This document shows, in pieces, positions 41,336-53,093 of a stretch of DNA of 64,000 nt. The DNA comes from Chondrus crispus. Its lineage: Eukaryota > Rhodophyta > Florideophyceae > Gigartinales > Gigartinaceae. The notes under the pieces are model-generated. The model made no database searches. It was not told the origin of the DNA and saw nothing but the letters and a program-made list of their open reading frames with translations. The translations under genes were made by a program, and so were the position numbers. The stretch covers positions 288,565 to 352,564 of the forward strand of contig NW_005179004.1 in the NCBI RefSeq assembly GCF_000350225.1, read 5' to 3'. Within the stretch, counting starts at the first letter, position 1. The number at the start of each line of letters is the position of its first letter.

Positions 41336-43734
41336 TCCAATCTTTCATACTATACTATTGTGGCAAAACATGCTCTTTTCTATCTCGAATGACGTAAGCT
41401 CGACAACCAGCACACTCTGATTCGAAGAGGGGTCGAATCTTATTTTTCCACAAGAGCCCCTTCGCAGCCCTTCCCAATATCACTGAGTGGTACCTCTACA
41501 GAGAGACCCTTCCAGGCCATTTTCAATGCCTTCAATAATTTTATTCTGGCCCTGAAAGCAAAATCGGATGATCTCTGAAAATGACACGCGACGTTAAATC
41601 CATGCAATGTTTTACCGTTAAATTTAGATCATCTGCGCTTACGGGCTGCTAAGTTGAAATCATTAGCAGCTTTCGGACCATGATTTCGAATGCGTCAGCA
41701 TTCGAAATTGACTCGTCAAGACATCCTCTTCGAAAGCCAGATCTCGAAACTTCGAAAGCATTTCAGTTGCACCCGACGTCATAGTCAAGTACCGTCTGCC
41801 CTCCGCTCCCATCTTGACTGGGGGCCGCGTTACGCGTAAAGCAACGATACCGAAACGAGGGCACGCAAACAATGAAATCAATCTTCATGATGGTCATATC
41901 GCCGCCCGAAGTATGCCAGAAGACGACAGCCGTGCGTGGCAAGACATTCCGTCCGGATCACTTCCGATTTCGCCGGTCAGAAGTAATTTCACTGACCCGT
42001 CACCGCTTCAAACTCGCGCCCAACGAAACAAACGTTGTCTTATTCAATCAAAAGGTGCGAAGAGTGCAAGTCAGCCACACGCTGATGTCTCGTCCAGAAA
42101 TGAACCCAGAAGAAGGAAAGCGGCACGAAAGACGTTTTCTCCGATAGCATTGGATTCCGAAGATGTACAGGAGCAGCTTAGTCCTAATGGCCCTGGTAGC
42201 GAGATTAATCCCTCACACAGAGCAGCAAGAGAAGAGGTTGTACCCGTCGAAGGAGATGATGAGATTGAATGCGTCCAAGATGAGGATAAAATTGAAGCAC
42301 TTCAACCATCCCGATTTCGTATGAAAGGCTTGAACCAAGTGCGATTGCAGTAGCGGAAGCCTTCTGCGGATGACCCCAAAGAGGTCCAGGACGCTTCATC
42401 GAAACCGAAACGCGAAACCGAAGCAAAGGCGACTGTGACGGAGGATCACGCAGTCTTGATAATTGAAGATGACCAACCTGCGGCAACTGAAGAAGCCTTC
42501 CAATACACGACCCTGCTTGGAACAGTTTATTCTTTGAGAAACGAGGACGTCAATGGGCTGAAGAATCAGCCAATGAGTATGGTGTCGTTCGATGCTTTCC
42601 TATGGGTATGCAATGAGGCTATTGCAGCACAGTACAACCCGAAGTGTCACTCATTAGTCCACGAACTGAAGCTAATGAGCGTGTACATGGCACGGGACCC
42701 ACGAAGGAGGTCAGGATTCCAGAATCACTTGCAGCCCCTGAAGTTCTGGAGCCATATCTTTCTCAAAGACGTTTTCGTTCTTGGTCCGCTCTTCTATGAA
42801 AATCATTATTCTCTTTCCGTAATTGAGGGCCTGTCTTCTGGGTCGCAGTGCTTCAGGCATGGAAGTTGCACATGCCCTCCGCACGACAGAGAAATTTTCA
42901 TCAGGCACTATGACAGTTTGGGATCCACTTCTCCGCACAAGGATCACATTGTAATAAGCGCAGTTACAGATTGGCTTTGGGATGGCGCGTCATCAAGGCT
43001 GAATTTCAAAATGTCAAACTCCGAGGTGTCTCAGCACTATAAGCTCGAGAAGGTCAAAGAGTGCGAAGGAGACCAGGACATGTCGCGAAGCCATATAAAT
43101 TGCTCGACGTTTGTAGCCATGTATTGCCATTTGGTTCTCTCGCGTTCCAAAATGACCTCTGAAGCTAGAAAGTCCAATGAAGCCATCCATGACTTCATTG
43201 ACACAATGAAGATGAGACTCGCTGTGAAGTGTACGAAGAGAAATGATATCCGCCCCCCGGCGCCACTAAGAAATGCTCTGGCTTATTATCGTCTGCCAGT
43301 GGAGCAAATCTGGCAGGTAGCGAGCACGGCAGACATCTTCCAAGTTTCCAACTGGAAAAAAATAGATGAGTCATTGAGCTACATGTGGTCTGCTGCAACC
43401 AAAAGCAAACCCGCAGAGGGCCTGAATATGTTCAGGCGTCAAGAAAGTCGAAAGGCAGAACTTAAGCTGGATTTCAAGAATCGGTTCGCTAACGACGTCA
43501 AGAAAGGCCCCAAGCTTGCTGCTGGCATGCATTCGGGAATATTGCACATTCCAATGGGATCGCTTTGGGCTGCCGCTGAATGCAGTTATAACCTTCCTGG
43601 GCAAGATCTAGCAGAAAGGTTCTTCATCACCATGCGCTGTTATCCCGATTCGGGTGTCCTGGTGCGCACTCCCAACTTCGTACTCAACGTGAATTCCTGT
43701 GTGAAACGCGACATCACAAAGAGCAACAAAAGGA

Positions 43735-44035
43735 AGGCATCAACACTCCACCCTGAAATACGAACCTTGCTTACCATATTCGGCGTGGATGTCAACAGTA
43801 CTGCCAGAATTACGACCCGTTATACTCCTGAGGCTCGCGTTTTGATGCAGGAAATTTCAGTTCACGTCGTCGGCGTTTGTGAATACCTACTTCAATGTCT
43901 GGAAAGGGTTAGAAGTCTTGGAGAACTTACGCCACGCGAGACACGAAGTGAACTGCTTAACAGCATCCTTAGTGTTGGATTGGAGAGTCAAGATCCAATT
44001 GAGCACATTCGCGCAGGAAGGTTTCTGAAGAGTGG
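43735..44035 (+). other. H2B-like histone fold domain
   Basis: TPEA at the start of the presumed long helix and LTPRE at the start of the last helix are separated exactly as SSKA and ITSRE are in H2B (34 residues from one to the other). The hydrophobic pattern between them fits (VLMQEISVHVVGVCEYLLQC). A C-terminal helix (IEHIRAGRFLK) sits where the H2B alphaC helix would be. The assignment is by eye. Confidence 0.45.
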
Positions 44036-44189
44036 ACCTCCGTACCGGTGAACCTGGGAAACAGACATCTAAGTGTATGAATGAGGCCCTGCAGATGGCA
44101 CAGAAGATAATGAAGAAGGCCGGCAAGCTGTTTTTTGAAGAATGGAGAAGTAGAACGAACTCACAGACCGGGAGGAGGATGCAAGGCAA

Positions 44190-44412
44190 GATCGGAGAAT
44201 CTGCTCTTCTGCAATTCCCCAACTCTGTCTTCAGGGAAATGCACAAAGCACTGTGGACAGAAATGTCAGAGAGGCTGATCATCGACGCAGGAGAAGATAC
44301 GAAGAAGGCGCTTCTTAACGCTTTTAACGCTTCAAACGCCCTCTTCGTCAATGTGCATGGTGACAGGGTTGTACCCACGCCTCGGCTTATTTCTGTCTTT
44401 CTGGAGCGTTCA
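44190..44412 (+). other. H3-like histone fold domain
   Basis: FPNSVFREMHKAL resembles the H3 alpha1 region LPFQRLVREIAQDF. TKKALLNAFNASNALFVNV matches the pattern of H3 alpha2, and DRVVPTPRLISVFLE matches the H3 stretch KRVTIMPKDIQLARRI, with alpha2 about four residues shorter. The assignment is by eye. Confidence 0.4.
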
Positions 44413-47400
44413 GCAGCACCTCGGGAACCTGCTCCTCCTCCTGAAACTGCTATTCCTGGATCTTCCACTGCAGCTCCACCCATTATTCGAAGCCCGTGCA
44501 TGACGGATATTCAAGGAAAGCGACGCTACGCAAAACACCAGCTGCGAGAACAAGGTTTTTTGGTTTCAATTACAGAATGCTCAACTGAACTTTACTCCTT
44601 GTCTCAGTATGCCCAAGGGGATATTGAGGTGTTCGCATCTTGCTTCTTTTGCGTTCTGTACACCACAGTGCAAAACGCTTATTGGATCTCGTCTCGCGGG
44701 TGTGGCACGAGTTGCAAGACTATGGCCGTACAGTCCCTGGATAGAGATATTGGAAACATCCTCAAAGCACCTGTCACTGGATGGATTGCAGGTAGCTCCT
44801 CAAAATTGCATGAGAACAGCACTGCGCGACGCCGTGATGCACTTGTCTCAGCATGTATGCTCTTTGCCTCTGCTGAAGACTTAGTATGCATCAATCCTTA
44901 TGACTGCAATTACAATGATCCGCCGCATATGTTTGGTCCTGTCTACCATAGATATGACGGCACGGTTGTCGAGTGGCGTGGAGCTGTGACCGATGTCCAT
45001 GACGTTCGGCCGTTACCGTCCCGCTTTTAGGACACAAATGATTCCATGGGGATAGGTCCGCTTGCATTTCCGGCTTCTTCGTATGGAGATATCGACTCGT
45101 TCTTCATTGGGAATGAAATAAGTTCTGTAAAAGTCATCTATGTCGTTCAAGAGTCTGCCAACGACCATGTTGACTCTCGTGACCTCGCTGGTCGTAAAAT
45201 CAACTTCGCAGTTACGGATGTCGACAGGATGTACTTCTTGGACAGTTCCAACATAATCATGACTACTAAATTGGCATTTGTGGTGAGTCCGCCACACAGA
45301 AGTGAAGAAGAAACACAAAGCCGTCAAAACTTCAATTATGAACTGAACCTATGCATACTTGACGGTATTCCACTCCTTGGAGGAACGCGTCAAAGGCCGT
45401 CGGCTAGAAAAATGTTGGCTGAAGGTTCTTACAGATCACTGCTTACATACAAGGTCGGAGAACACAATTTGAGAAGGAGTTTCACCATGTTTAAAGACAT
45501 TAATAGCCTGCTTCTTCTAGACAGAGGAGTGACGTTGGGATTTGCTGATATTGAAGGCCTCATGCAACGGCAGCTGAACAAATTTTCGATGACAGTGGCC
45601 GTTCGCCAACAACTCGATTTTGACTCAGTTCCCCATACAGTTGCAAGTGGACCACAGAAGTCGTTTACCATTGGACCTGCTGGTATCGCAGAACTAATAA
45701 TGGAACAGGCGCGGCGAAAGGTGCGACGTTACGCTTCTGAGCTCTCCGAAAGCCTTAACGACAGTCAGCTGGAGTTTCTCGCGTCATGGGCGTCGTCAGC
45801 TGTAGCGTACTACTACTTGCATCCCATAGGAAGTAATTTCTTGCGACAAATGTATTTGAAAGGGCCTCGAAGTTATAGTGGAGGGAATGATGGCCCCTCC
45901 CGGTTCATGTCGATGACTTTCTTTTGTCAAGGACCTCCGGGCACTGGGAAATCTCATGTTGCTACTATCCTTGCCCTGGCTGCAATCGACCAAATCCTTG
46001 GAGTTGTCGAGAAGCCATTGAGGGAAGGAAGCTCATTGCCGAGAAACACGGAATGTTGTAACGAGTTCAATGGACGAGTCCTGGTTTTAACCGTTACCAA
46101 CGCTGCATTGGACGACATACTCATCAAATATAACGCCAAAATTCCAAAGCATGGCTCAGCAGACATCAAGCCTCTTCGACTTGGCTACAACTCAACGATA
46201 CCTTTCGTCCAGAACCGAACGGTGGCACGACATGCACATGCCTACAAAAAGAGTGAAAAGAAAATTTTGACACGGCAAAGAGCTTTTTTCTCCACTTTCG
46301 GAGCGGCAATCGCCCTGGCTGGACGCTTGTGACATCTTTCGATTTGATAATTGTAGATGAAGCTGCATATGCAGAAGAGACAGAGCTTGTCGCAACCCTT
46401 TCACGAATAATTTCTGCTGTTGGGGAACCAGAACATGGCACGTCTATTGTCTGCGTCGGTGACTGCGCACAACTACGGCCGTTTGACAACAAATCTTTCA
46501 GGTCTTGGACAAGTCACAAACGAGCGGAATCGCATTTCTTCAACAAGGCACGCAAATTCCGCTCCAAAAAATCTACCTTCCCGACTGGGAAGGAGACTCA
46601 GCACAAAGACATTTGGAACGCTTCCCCTCGGTGTGTTTTTCTTCTCAACACTCAATTGCGAAGTTTCCAGCCCATTGGTACCCTTGTGAGCTCATTGTTC
46701 TACAAACACACCTTCAAGAACGGTGAAAGGAGAACGGAAAAACGTACATCGAGTACAATGATAGAACTTCAATCACTGGACATCCCTCTCAGTATTGTCA
46801 ATCTTGTGGACACTCAACACGTATCTGGGAACTAATTTCCGAACGCCGAGGAGAAAAACACAGAGGGAGGAGGATATCGAAATGAAGGTTATTGTGGAAA
46901 TGGTACGTGGCTGGACACGTGCGCAAGGAAGGAGTAGTGCAATTGGAATCTTGACGCCATACAATTCTCAGAAGAACAATATAACCAGTCTCTTGCAGAG
47001 GAGAGGCTTAGAGAAGAGTAAGGTCGAAGTGCTTACATTCGACTCACCACAAGGCAAAGAATACGATGTCGTAGTCATTTCTCTGGTTAGAACAGTGCTA
47101 GCGCACAACGAAAGGTCGGTAAGGCCTAATCTGTTACAGTTCTACGACAACAAGAACGCAGCTTGTGTAGTCTTTTCAAGAGCCCGAGAAGCTCTTGTAG
47201 TTATCGGAAAGTGCGGGACAATCGCACAGACGAGCCCTTTTTGGAAAAAGTACTTGTCCGCCCTACGGAAAGGATCAAAGAAAGAAGAAGAAGCTTATAC
47301 ATATTTGCAACCGCTGTATTCAAGGCCTCCGCACTCAACTAGCCGTCGTCGACTCTCTTTGGTTCCTAAGCGATCTCCATCGCAACATACTGAATAGGCT

Positions 47401-47639
47401 AGTGTTCATTATCACGTTAAATGCGTTTGCACCGAGCACGTGCATTTGGGAATGCAGGTCACTTGGAGGCGAAATAGATAGCACTAACTGTGCGAACGGG
47501 CCCCCCGCAGACTAAACTATCCCCCGTTATTAAATCTCTTATTTGTGTGTGAGTGTCAGTCGGTGCGCACGCATTTCGCAAATTTGGCCACTTTTTAGAA
47601 AACAAACGGGCAAATTTCGGCCATGAACGCATAGATTTA

Positions 47640-47960
47640 CCATAGTCATGAAGGACTACGAAAATGTGAGCTACGCGATGCTGCAGAAGGGCGGTTAGGG
47701 CGAGGGGGAAGATGGACCGCGGGAACGCGAGCTACGCGATGCTGTAGCAGGGGTGGTTTCGGGCGAGGAGGAGGGGGTGATTGGCCACGGCAACGCTAGC
47801 TACCCGATGCTGCACCAGAGGCGGTTCAGGCGAGGGGGCGGGGGTGATGAACTACGAAAACGCGAGCTACGAGATGGTGCAGCGAAAGACGGTTCGGGCG
47901 AAGGGGAGATGAAGGTCATGGACCACAGGAACGCGACCTACGCGATGCTGCTTACAAAGG
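47640..47960. repeat. Minisatellite of five 61-71-bp units
   Basis: The word CGAGCTACGCGATGCTG recurs in degenerate form with CTAC at 47671, 47732, 47800, 47867 and 47938, separated by G-rich spacers. Unit lengths are not multiples of three, so this is not a coding repeat. Confidence 0.6.
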
Positions 47961-49161
47961 CACGGTGCTGCTCGCATGTCACAGGCGTGATAGGCGTAAA
48001 ACGCTCCATAGTTAGGCCATACACTTGTTGGAATTCATCAGTCGTGCATGCACTGTAGTAGAGAGTGCGTACTCTGTAAAGGATCAGATTTTACATTGAC
48101 TTTACGGCAAGGTGTCTATTTTTTAATTAATTTCGCTGAAAGGACGCAGCACCGTACATCAAGGACGCAGCGCCGTACATCGAAATTTTTGCATATATTG
48201 GGGGCTGGAGGAAAGGCACAGGATGCGTCGGCTCTTATTTCTTCTATTGGTACATTATAGTCGGAGCCCAACAGGGCCCGAATGTTTTCGAGTCCTATGG
48301 GGCTCCAATCCTCACGAGCCCAAGAGTGCTCGAATTCCTTCGAGCTTTATAGGGCCCGAATGCAGTCGAACTTTATCTTCAATCCAATGTTCCTTCAATC
48401 ATGTTCGAGCCCTAGACGGCTGCAATCTCCGAGCCCTAGAAGGCCTCAGACATGTCCGGCGCATTCCGCATTCCTATCCCTATTTCTCCTTCGTCACGGT
48501 CACGCCATTCCATCGAGGTAGAAGCTACGAACACACGTGTACTATGCAACAAACCGTCATCGTCATGCTGTTCGTCCGAGCATCCTACTCTGCAATGTTT
48601 TACAAGAAGACGCAAGCTCAGTTATCCACGAAATTATTATTATTATTATTCTGTCGTGTACCCTCATGTTCCCCTCCACGCCCGTCCCCTCTTATTTCAC
48701 GGGTTCGAGCAAATGCATTTCCTCTGTGTTTCCGCTCGCCTTGAGAAGACCGTTGCCCAATTTGCACTCTGTGCCATCTCTACTGTAGGGGTCCGTCTCC
48801 TCAACTAAATTTGTGAGGATTTGGTTGTTGACGTTTTGTTTTGAAACCTCATCTGCGCTCTTCAACCGGCGTGTCAGTGGCACTGGATTTTGTGAGAGCG
48901 TTGCCTGCTGGCCAACATCAATGCGGTCAAATTATGCCGCAGATTTACCTGCTGAACTCATTTTGATATAGCATTTGGGTAGCTCATCGCACATAGAGCT
49001 GTTGTGTCTATAGCTCAGGCCAATTTGACACATAGCCTCCACTTTTCATCCCGTATTATTTTTGACCTGTGGCCTGTTCACGCAAACAATATTGTCTTCA
49101 TCTGTTCTTCTTGTTCAATATATTACACAGCTGTGTTACTTAGATCAGAAAGCTGCTACGA
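47961..49161. other. Intergenic, degenerate short repeats
   Basis: No gene seen. GGACGCAGC-CCGTACATC is doubled near 48140-48182, and a degenerate CGAGCCCTAGAAGGC-like word recurs at 48256-48452. Confidence 0.35.
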
Positions 49162-50967
49162 CTACTTTGTCTCTATCGGCCGTACTTTTGCTTTGTTCCT
49201 AAGCAACGCTAGACAAGGGGCCTGAACAATGTGTATGAGTTGCGAAGGTGGGTTCCCGTTCTTAAAATGAGAAGTCCTAAATCTCTGAGATGCTTGCAAC
49301 TGATACCATTCCTTGTAAATATAATGCTCTTTGTTTGCAAGTTGCACGTTTTCAGCAGCGACAAGATTCATCTTGAAGTCGAATATCAATATAGCACCGG
49401 CAGGGTCCATGACATTTTTTGCACGTATACGTTCTCGTGAGAAACCAGCATATTGATGCATAGGTCTGGCAAAAATCGCGGTTCCAATAACCCTATTGAG
49501 ATCTCCCAACACTTCAACCCGAGACAATAGATTCGTTTTCCAAACTAAAAGCTGCCCAGAATGAAGGTCTCCCAAACCCGCTAGCCCAGTCTGGGGATAT
49601 TGCTGACAGGGAACGGGGAATGCTGTGCCAGCCGAGTAAGTGAACTTTTCCTCCTTGCACTCACCGATTCGAACTGCAACCTGATCTTGGGACAACTGTT
49701 TTCCGTGAAGTCTTCTCATTGAAGGGTATATCGTTTCAGTTCCTACCTCAATGAAACTTTCACATTTTTCTTCACTGAACAAAGTGCGTAGTAGCTTAGT
49801 TCTCGCTTGCGTTATTGTGTTACAGCTTTTTTCGGTACATGGGCTACTCATAAATAGCATGACTTTCGATAATGAAGAGAATAGAACTTTGCAACCTTCC
49901 TCGTTCATACGTTCCTTCGCAAATTGGGACAGCACAGCGCTACAAGAACCTCTATTTCCTTGCGTCTGTAACATGAGGCAGAGAGCTGCAATGGCTGTAA
50001 GTTTCTTGATTCTTCCGTAGGTCTTGAGTTCCAGAAGGTCGACATCAGCGTGCTTCTTCGTCGGCTCAATTCCGCGACTGAAACTGTGATTCAAGATCGG
50101 GAATCTAGCCCTAGACATTCATTGGATCTCCTTTGGAAGAAGATCCCTGTATGTCAGATTCACGTTTGCCTGTCGCTGCCTTTTTTCCTCTTTATATACA
50201 TTCCGTACTAATTCTTGTATTGTTGGTCTGGAGAATGAATCCATGGTGAATTCCATATCGGGGTCGCAATGGGTACCAATGCCAGTTCCATCAAGCAATA
50301 ACCGGAAAATACTTTCGCAAGAACTACGCGAAATACTTAATGTAGTGGCATTGTTGAGACCTGCATTTGATCGATGAGGTGGCCGACTCATTCCATTCTC
50401 CAATGGGGCACGGAAACGTTCCGTGCATAGTTTTTTTCTCAAAGGGGATTCTTTCTCTCCAGTATTCGGTGGAATTCGGTCAATGTTCTTCAAAAAGACA
50501 TCGGATGGATTTGATACCACACAGGATTCTTGACGACCTGGACGGTCAGGTGTACAATCATTATGATCTTGATCGCCTTTGACTTCCGCATCACAAACTT
50601 CGAGGTGTTCTTTCGGCGCATCAAAGACGGCATTTCGGAGGTGAATGACGGTCTCAGAAGTTGTGCTTGCGCCGATCTTCGCTGTGACTTGGAACTGAAC
50701 GCTCTTCAGATCGGAAGACTTTTCGACTTGTTGTTCAACATATGAATGTGTCGAGAGCACATGCGTCAGTGCAGTGGCCATGGTACGATTGATACCCAAG
50801 GTGGTAAACAACGCACCCTGTGAAACTCTTTGACGTTGGAGAAGGCGTATGCAATGAACAGCAGTCGGGGTGAAACAACTACACGAATCTGCAGTAGGAA
50901 TGGTATTTGGAGGCATTGTTAGATCAGTTGCCACCAGAAGTACGTCCTTGAGAGATTTGCAGAGCAA
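49162..50967 (-). pseudogene. Histone-fold protein gene (H2A-like and H2B-like folds), one in-frame stop
   Basis: One continuous minus-strand frame of about 600 codons, interrupted only by TGA at 50119-50121, which is followed directly by ATG. The N-terminal part (about 50875-50610) resembles H2A: FTPTAVHCIRLLQR matches FPVGRVHRLLRK, MATALTHVL matches YLAAVLEYL, and a last helix holds HLRNAVFD. The C-terminal part (about 49980-49725) resembles H2B: MNEEGCKVLFSSLSKVM, ITQARTKLLRTLF, then CESFIEVGTETI against AKHAVSEGTKAV. A middle stretch (PTIQELVRNVYKEE ... LTYRDLLPKEI) may be another fold but is weak. The final 130 residues are unrecognised. It converges on the Ulp1-helicase gene. No viral doublet-histone genes are otherwise present. 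The assignment is by eye. Confidence 0.5.
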
Positions 50968-51078
50968 TTAATACGATGTGACGCAAAAAGAGATGGCATT
51001 TACTCCTTGCTCCATGGCGAAAGAGGGATACTGTTAAGGGCAATAACGGTTATGAGATTTCACTACCCTTACGGCGGC

Positions 51079-51475
51079 AGCTCATCTCACTTTGAGCTAC
51101 GAACCTCATTCTATCCCCTCTCATATCACCACAGATAAGTTGAGTCAGATGAGGTCAGATTGTCCCACCCGCCACTTCACCACCTGTAGAAAACGACCGG
51201 GCGGCATGATCTGCTTTACCCTTCGAAGGGTAGTACTGTACTCTCCTGCGAGTGTTACGTATACCCCTGGAGGGGTACTCTACAGCACTATGGTGGTAGA
51301 GAAGGACCTAGTAGCCGGCACCTCACCGGGCCACGTCGAGACCGTGCAAAAGGCGAGTGCCTGTAACGATATAGTCTTGAGTAGCTTCCATTGGGGGAAA
51401 CGCTACTGCAACAGATCCAAGTAATGCTGAAATGTAGCGGAGCTCTGCAACCTGAAGCTCTAATTGAGATGAGCT
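51079..51475. repeat. MITE-like 397-bp element with 20-bp inverted ends
   Basis: The left end AGCTCATCTCACTTTGAGCT and the right end AGCTCTAATTGAGATGAGCT are inverted copies with a few mismatches. A further fragment of the family (ATTGAGCTCATCT) follows at 51525. No clear target duplication was found. Alternatively the right end pairs with 41105 (see findings). Confidence 0.5.
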
Positions 51476-52415
51476 ATAAGAATTCCAACTGAAATTAAGC
51501 TCAATTCTGTCGAAGACACATTACATTGAGCTCATCTATACATTTCCGGGCTCGACATAATTTTTGGGAAATTTTGAACTTCATGATGTCATCGCCCGGT
51601 GCACCTCCAGCCAGTTTCTGTAATATGCAGCTTTACGAATCATATAAAGCGGCTCTATCGTGCTGTCCAGGCAGCCATGCGTCATCCGGTGCAGCGACGT
51701 GTAGTGCAGCGGTATGCTGCAAGATCTTACATCTCACAACGATTCCCTCTCATGAAACTTTCCTGCTAGCAGGAGCGTACGTACAGTATAATCCTACTGT
51801 ACAGTATAACGTTTACAGATAATGGCGTGCCCGTCACAGGCCACGTAGGGCGGCGAATCCGTCAGCATGCGATCCTGTGAACAGCAATAAACAGGGAAAT
51901 AATATTGGTGCCAATTGAAGCCTGAAGCAGATGCACAAATATAAACTAATGACGTTGATAATCGATATCGCCGTTATAAACGGTATTATGCGCTGTCCGG
52001 AACTTGCCTTGAGATCCAAATCAATTCCCAACAAACCCATTCTCAAGTACTATGCCTGCCGGTATCATACTGTACACTGTACTCTCTCTCTGTAGACATT
52101 GTCACCCTGCTTGACGCCTCAAATAAACGTACTGTACTGTACCATACAAATATATCTCCTTTGCTTGATATGTCATATTGAGCGGCCACAATGTGCATGT
52201 CTGTGTCCCACGGTAATAAACATGTGAAGTTTACCTGTACTTCTCTTTGCTCACTTCGAAGATGAAATGGTGAACTTCGCTAGTTCGAATTCCGAACGCG
52301 CATCCCGTAATGTTACAGGGTCATCGTCGCTGCCGAGATCAACCTCCAAACAATTATTACTCACGGAACCAGTGGTCTTTGTTTATTTGATCTAAAAATT
52401 GGTTGTGATAGAGGA
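51476..52415. other. Intergenic, no gene seen
   Basis: No credible coding region on either strand. GTACAGTATAA words are doubled at about 51781-51812. Confidence 0.35.
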
Positions 52416-52876
52416 ATGCCGAAAAGAAGAAGGATTGATAACATTGCCAATAGCCGCCCGGTGGCCGTTAACGGCATGTCAGACTTGGTGTCATACTCCA
52501 AATATGTTCAATCTTGCGGCGCACTGATGAGGGCCGAAGATACAGGGATGAACTCTGTGGATGCAGTTCTAGGTGGGTCTTCTTTCTCACTCTATTTTCC
52601 ACAACTGCATCCCCACAGGAAAGTCAGATTTATGATAAATTTAATAAAAGCAATGATGTTGCTAGTTTTGGGGGCAAAAAATGCTGGATTTTTGCCAGCA
52701 ATGAACGGTGGCCCGTGGGTCATTGGTTCGCGGGCAGCCATAATTTGCCAGTTTTTTTGGCCGTTCCCATTCAGCACGGGGATGAGGGGCGTTTCTGGTT
52801 CCGGCCAGTGACTGGACAATTTTTGCTGGAGTACCATAGTTGTAACAGAAATGTTGATTTTGATACGTCGATGTAG
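52416..52876 (+). pseudogene. Possible small two-exon gene
   Basis: Exon 1 from ATG 52416 encodes a short basic start (MPKRRRIDNIANSRP). A GT...AG stretch at 52573-52618 (46 bp, pyrimidine-rich, ending CCCCACAG) looks like an intron. The following sequence reads as protein in another frame (SQIYDKFNKSNDVASFGG, GRFWFRPVTGQFLLEYHSC) up to the stop at 52876. Joining at these sites leaves the frame one base off, so either the copy is mutated or the splice is different. Function unknown. Confidence 0.3.
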
Positions 52877-53093
52877 CGAAGTAATGTGCTATTCTGCTGC
52901 CTACCAAACCAGCGCTTGCCCGTGATGTCTTTAACTTTCACGTGCTTGTACCAGAATAAGCTCATGCCTAACCCGCCCTAGTACCAGAGACGTGCTTCGA
53001 CCTTTTCACGTCTTCTCAACTGATTGAGTCCTCTCCCCATCATTTTTCCTTTGTTTCCCGACTTTGCGCATCCTGTGTTCCTACTGAGGCTCA

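Larger units (their letters stand above)
41814..47397 (+). pseudogene. Ulp1 protease - histone folds - SF1 helicase polyprotein gene, broken
   Basis: One long decayed frame, about 1,860 codons. TAG stops lie at 42351-42353 and 45028-45030 with the frame continuing; one-base shifts fall near 44030, 46325 and 46825. Order: a disordered basic/acidic N-terminus with a SUMO-interaction-like motif (AVLIIEDD, 42451-42474). Then a C48 protease domain with His (NHYSL, 42804), Asp (HYDSLGS, 42912) and Cys (INCSTFV, 43101). Then an H2B-like fold (43735-44035), an H3-like fold (44190-44412), a Cys-containing linker and an Upf1/Sen1-type SF1 helicase: Walker A GPPGTGKS (45931), DEAA (46356), GDCAQLRP, DSPQGKEYDVVVIS and FSRAREALVVIG. 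It is not a Pif1/Helitron helicase. The start codon is unclear. Whether all was one protein is inference from frame continuity. Confidence 0.6.

Noticed and set aside
46329..47397. Helicase as part of a Helitron
   Set aside because: Motifs DSPQGKEYD and the spacing are Upf1/Sen1-like, not Pif1-like, and no Rep/HUH nuclease motif is present.
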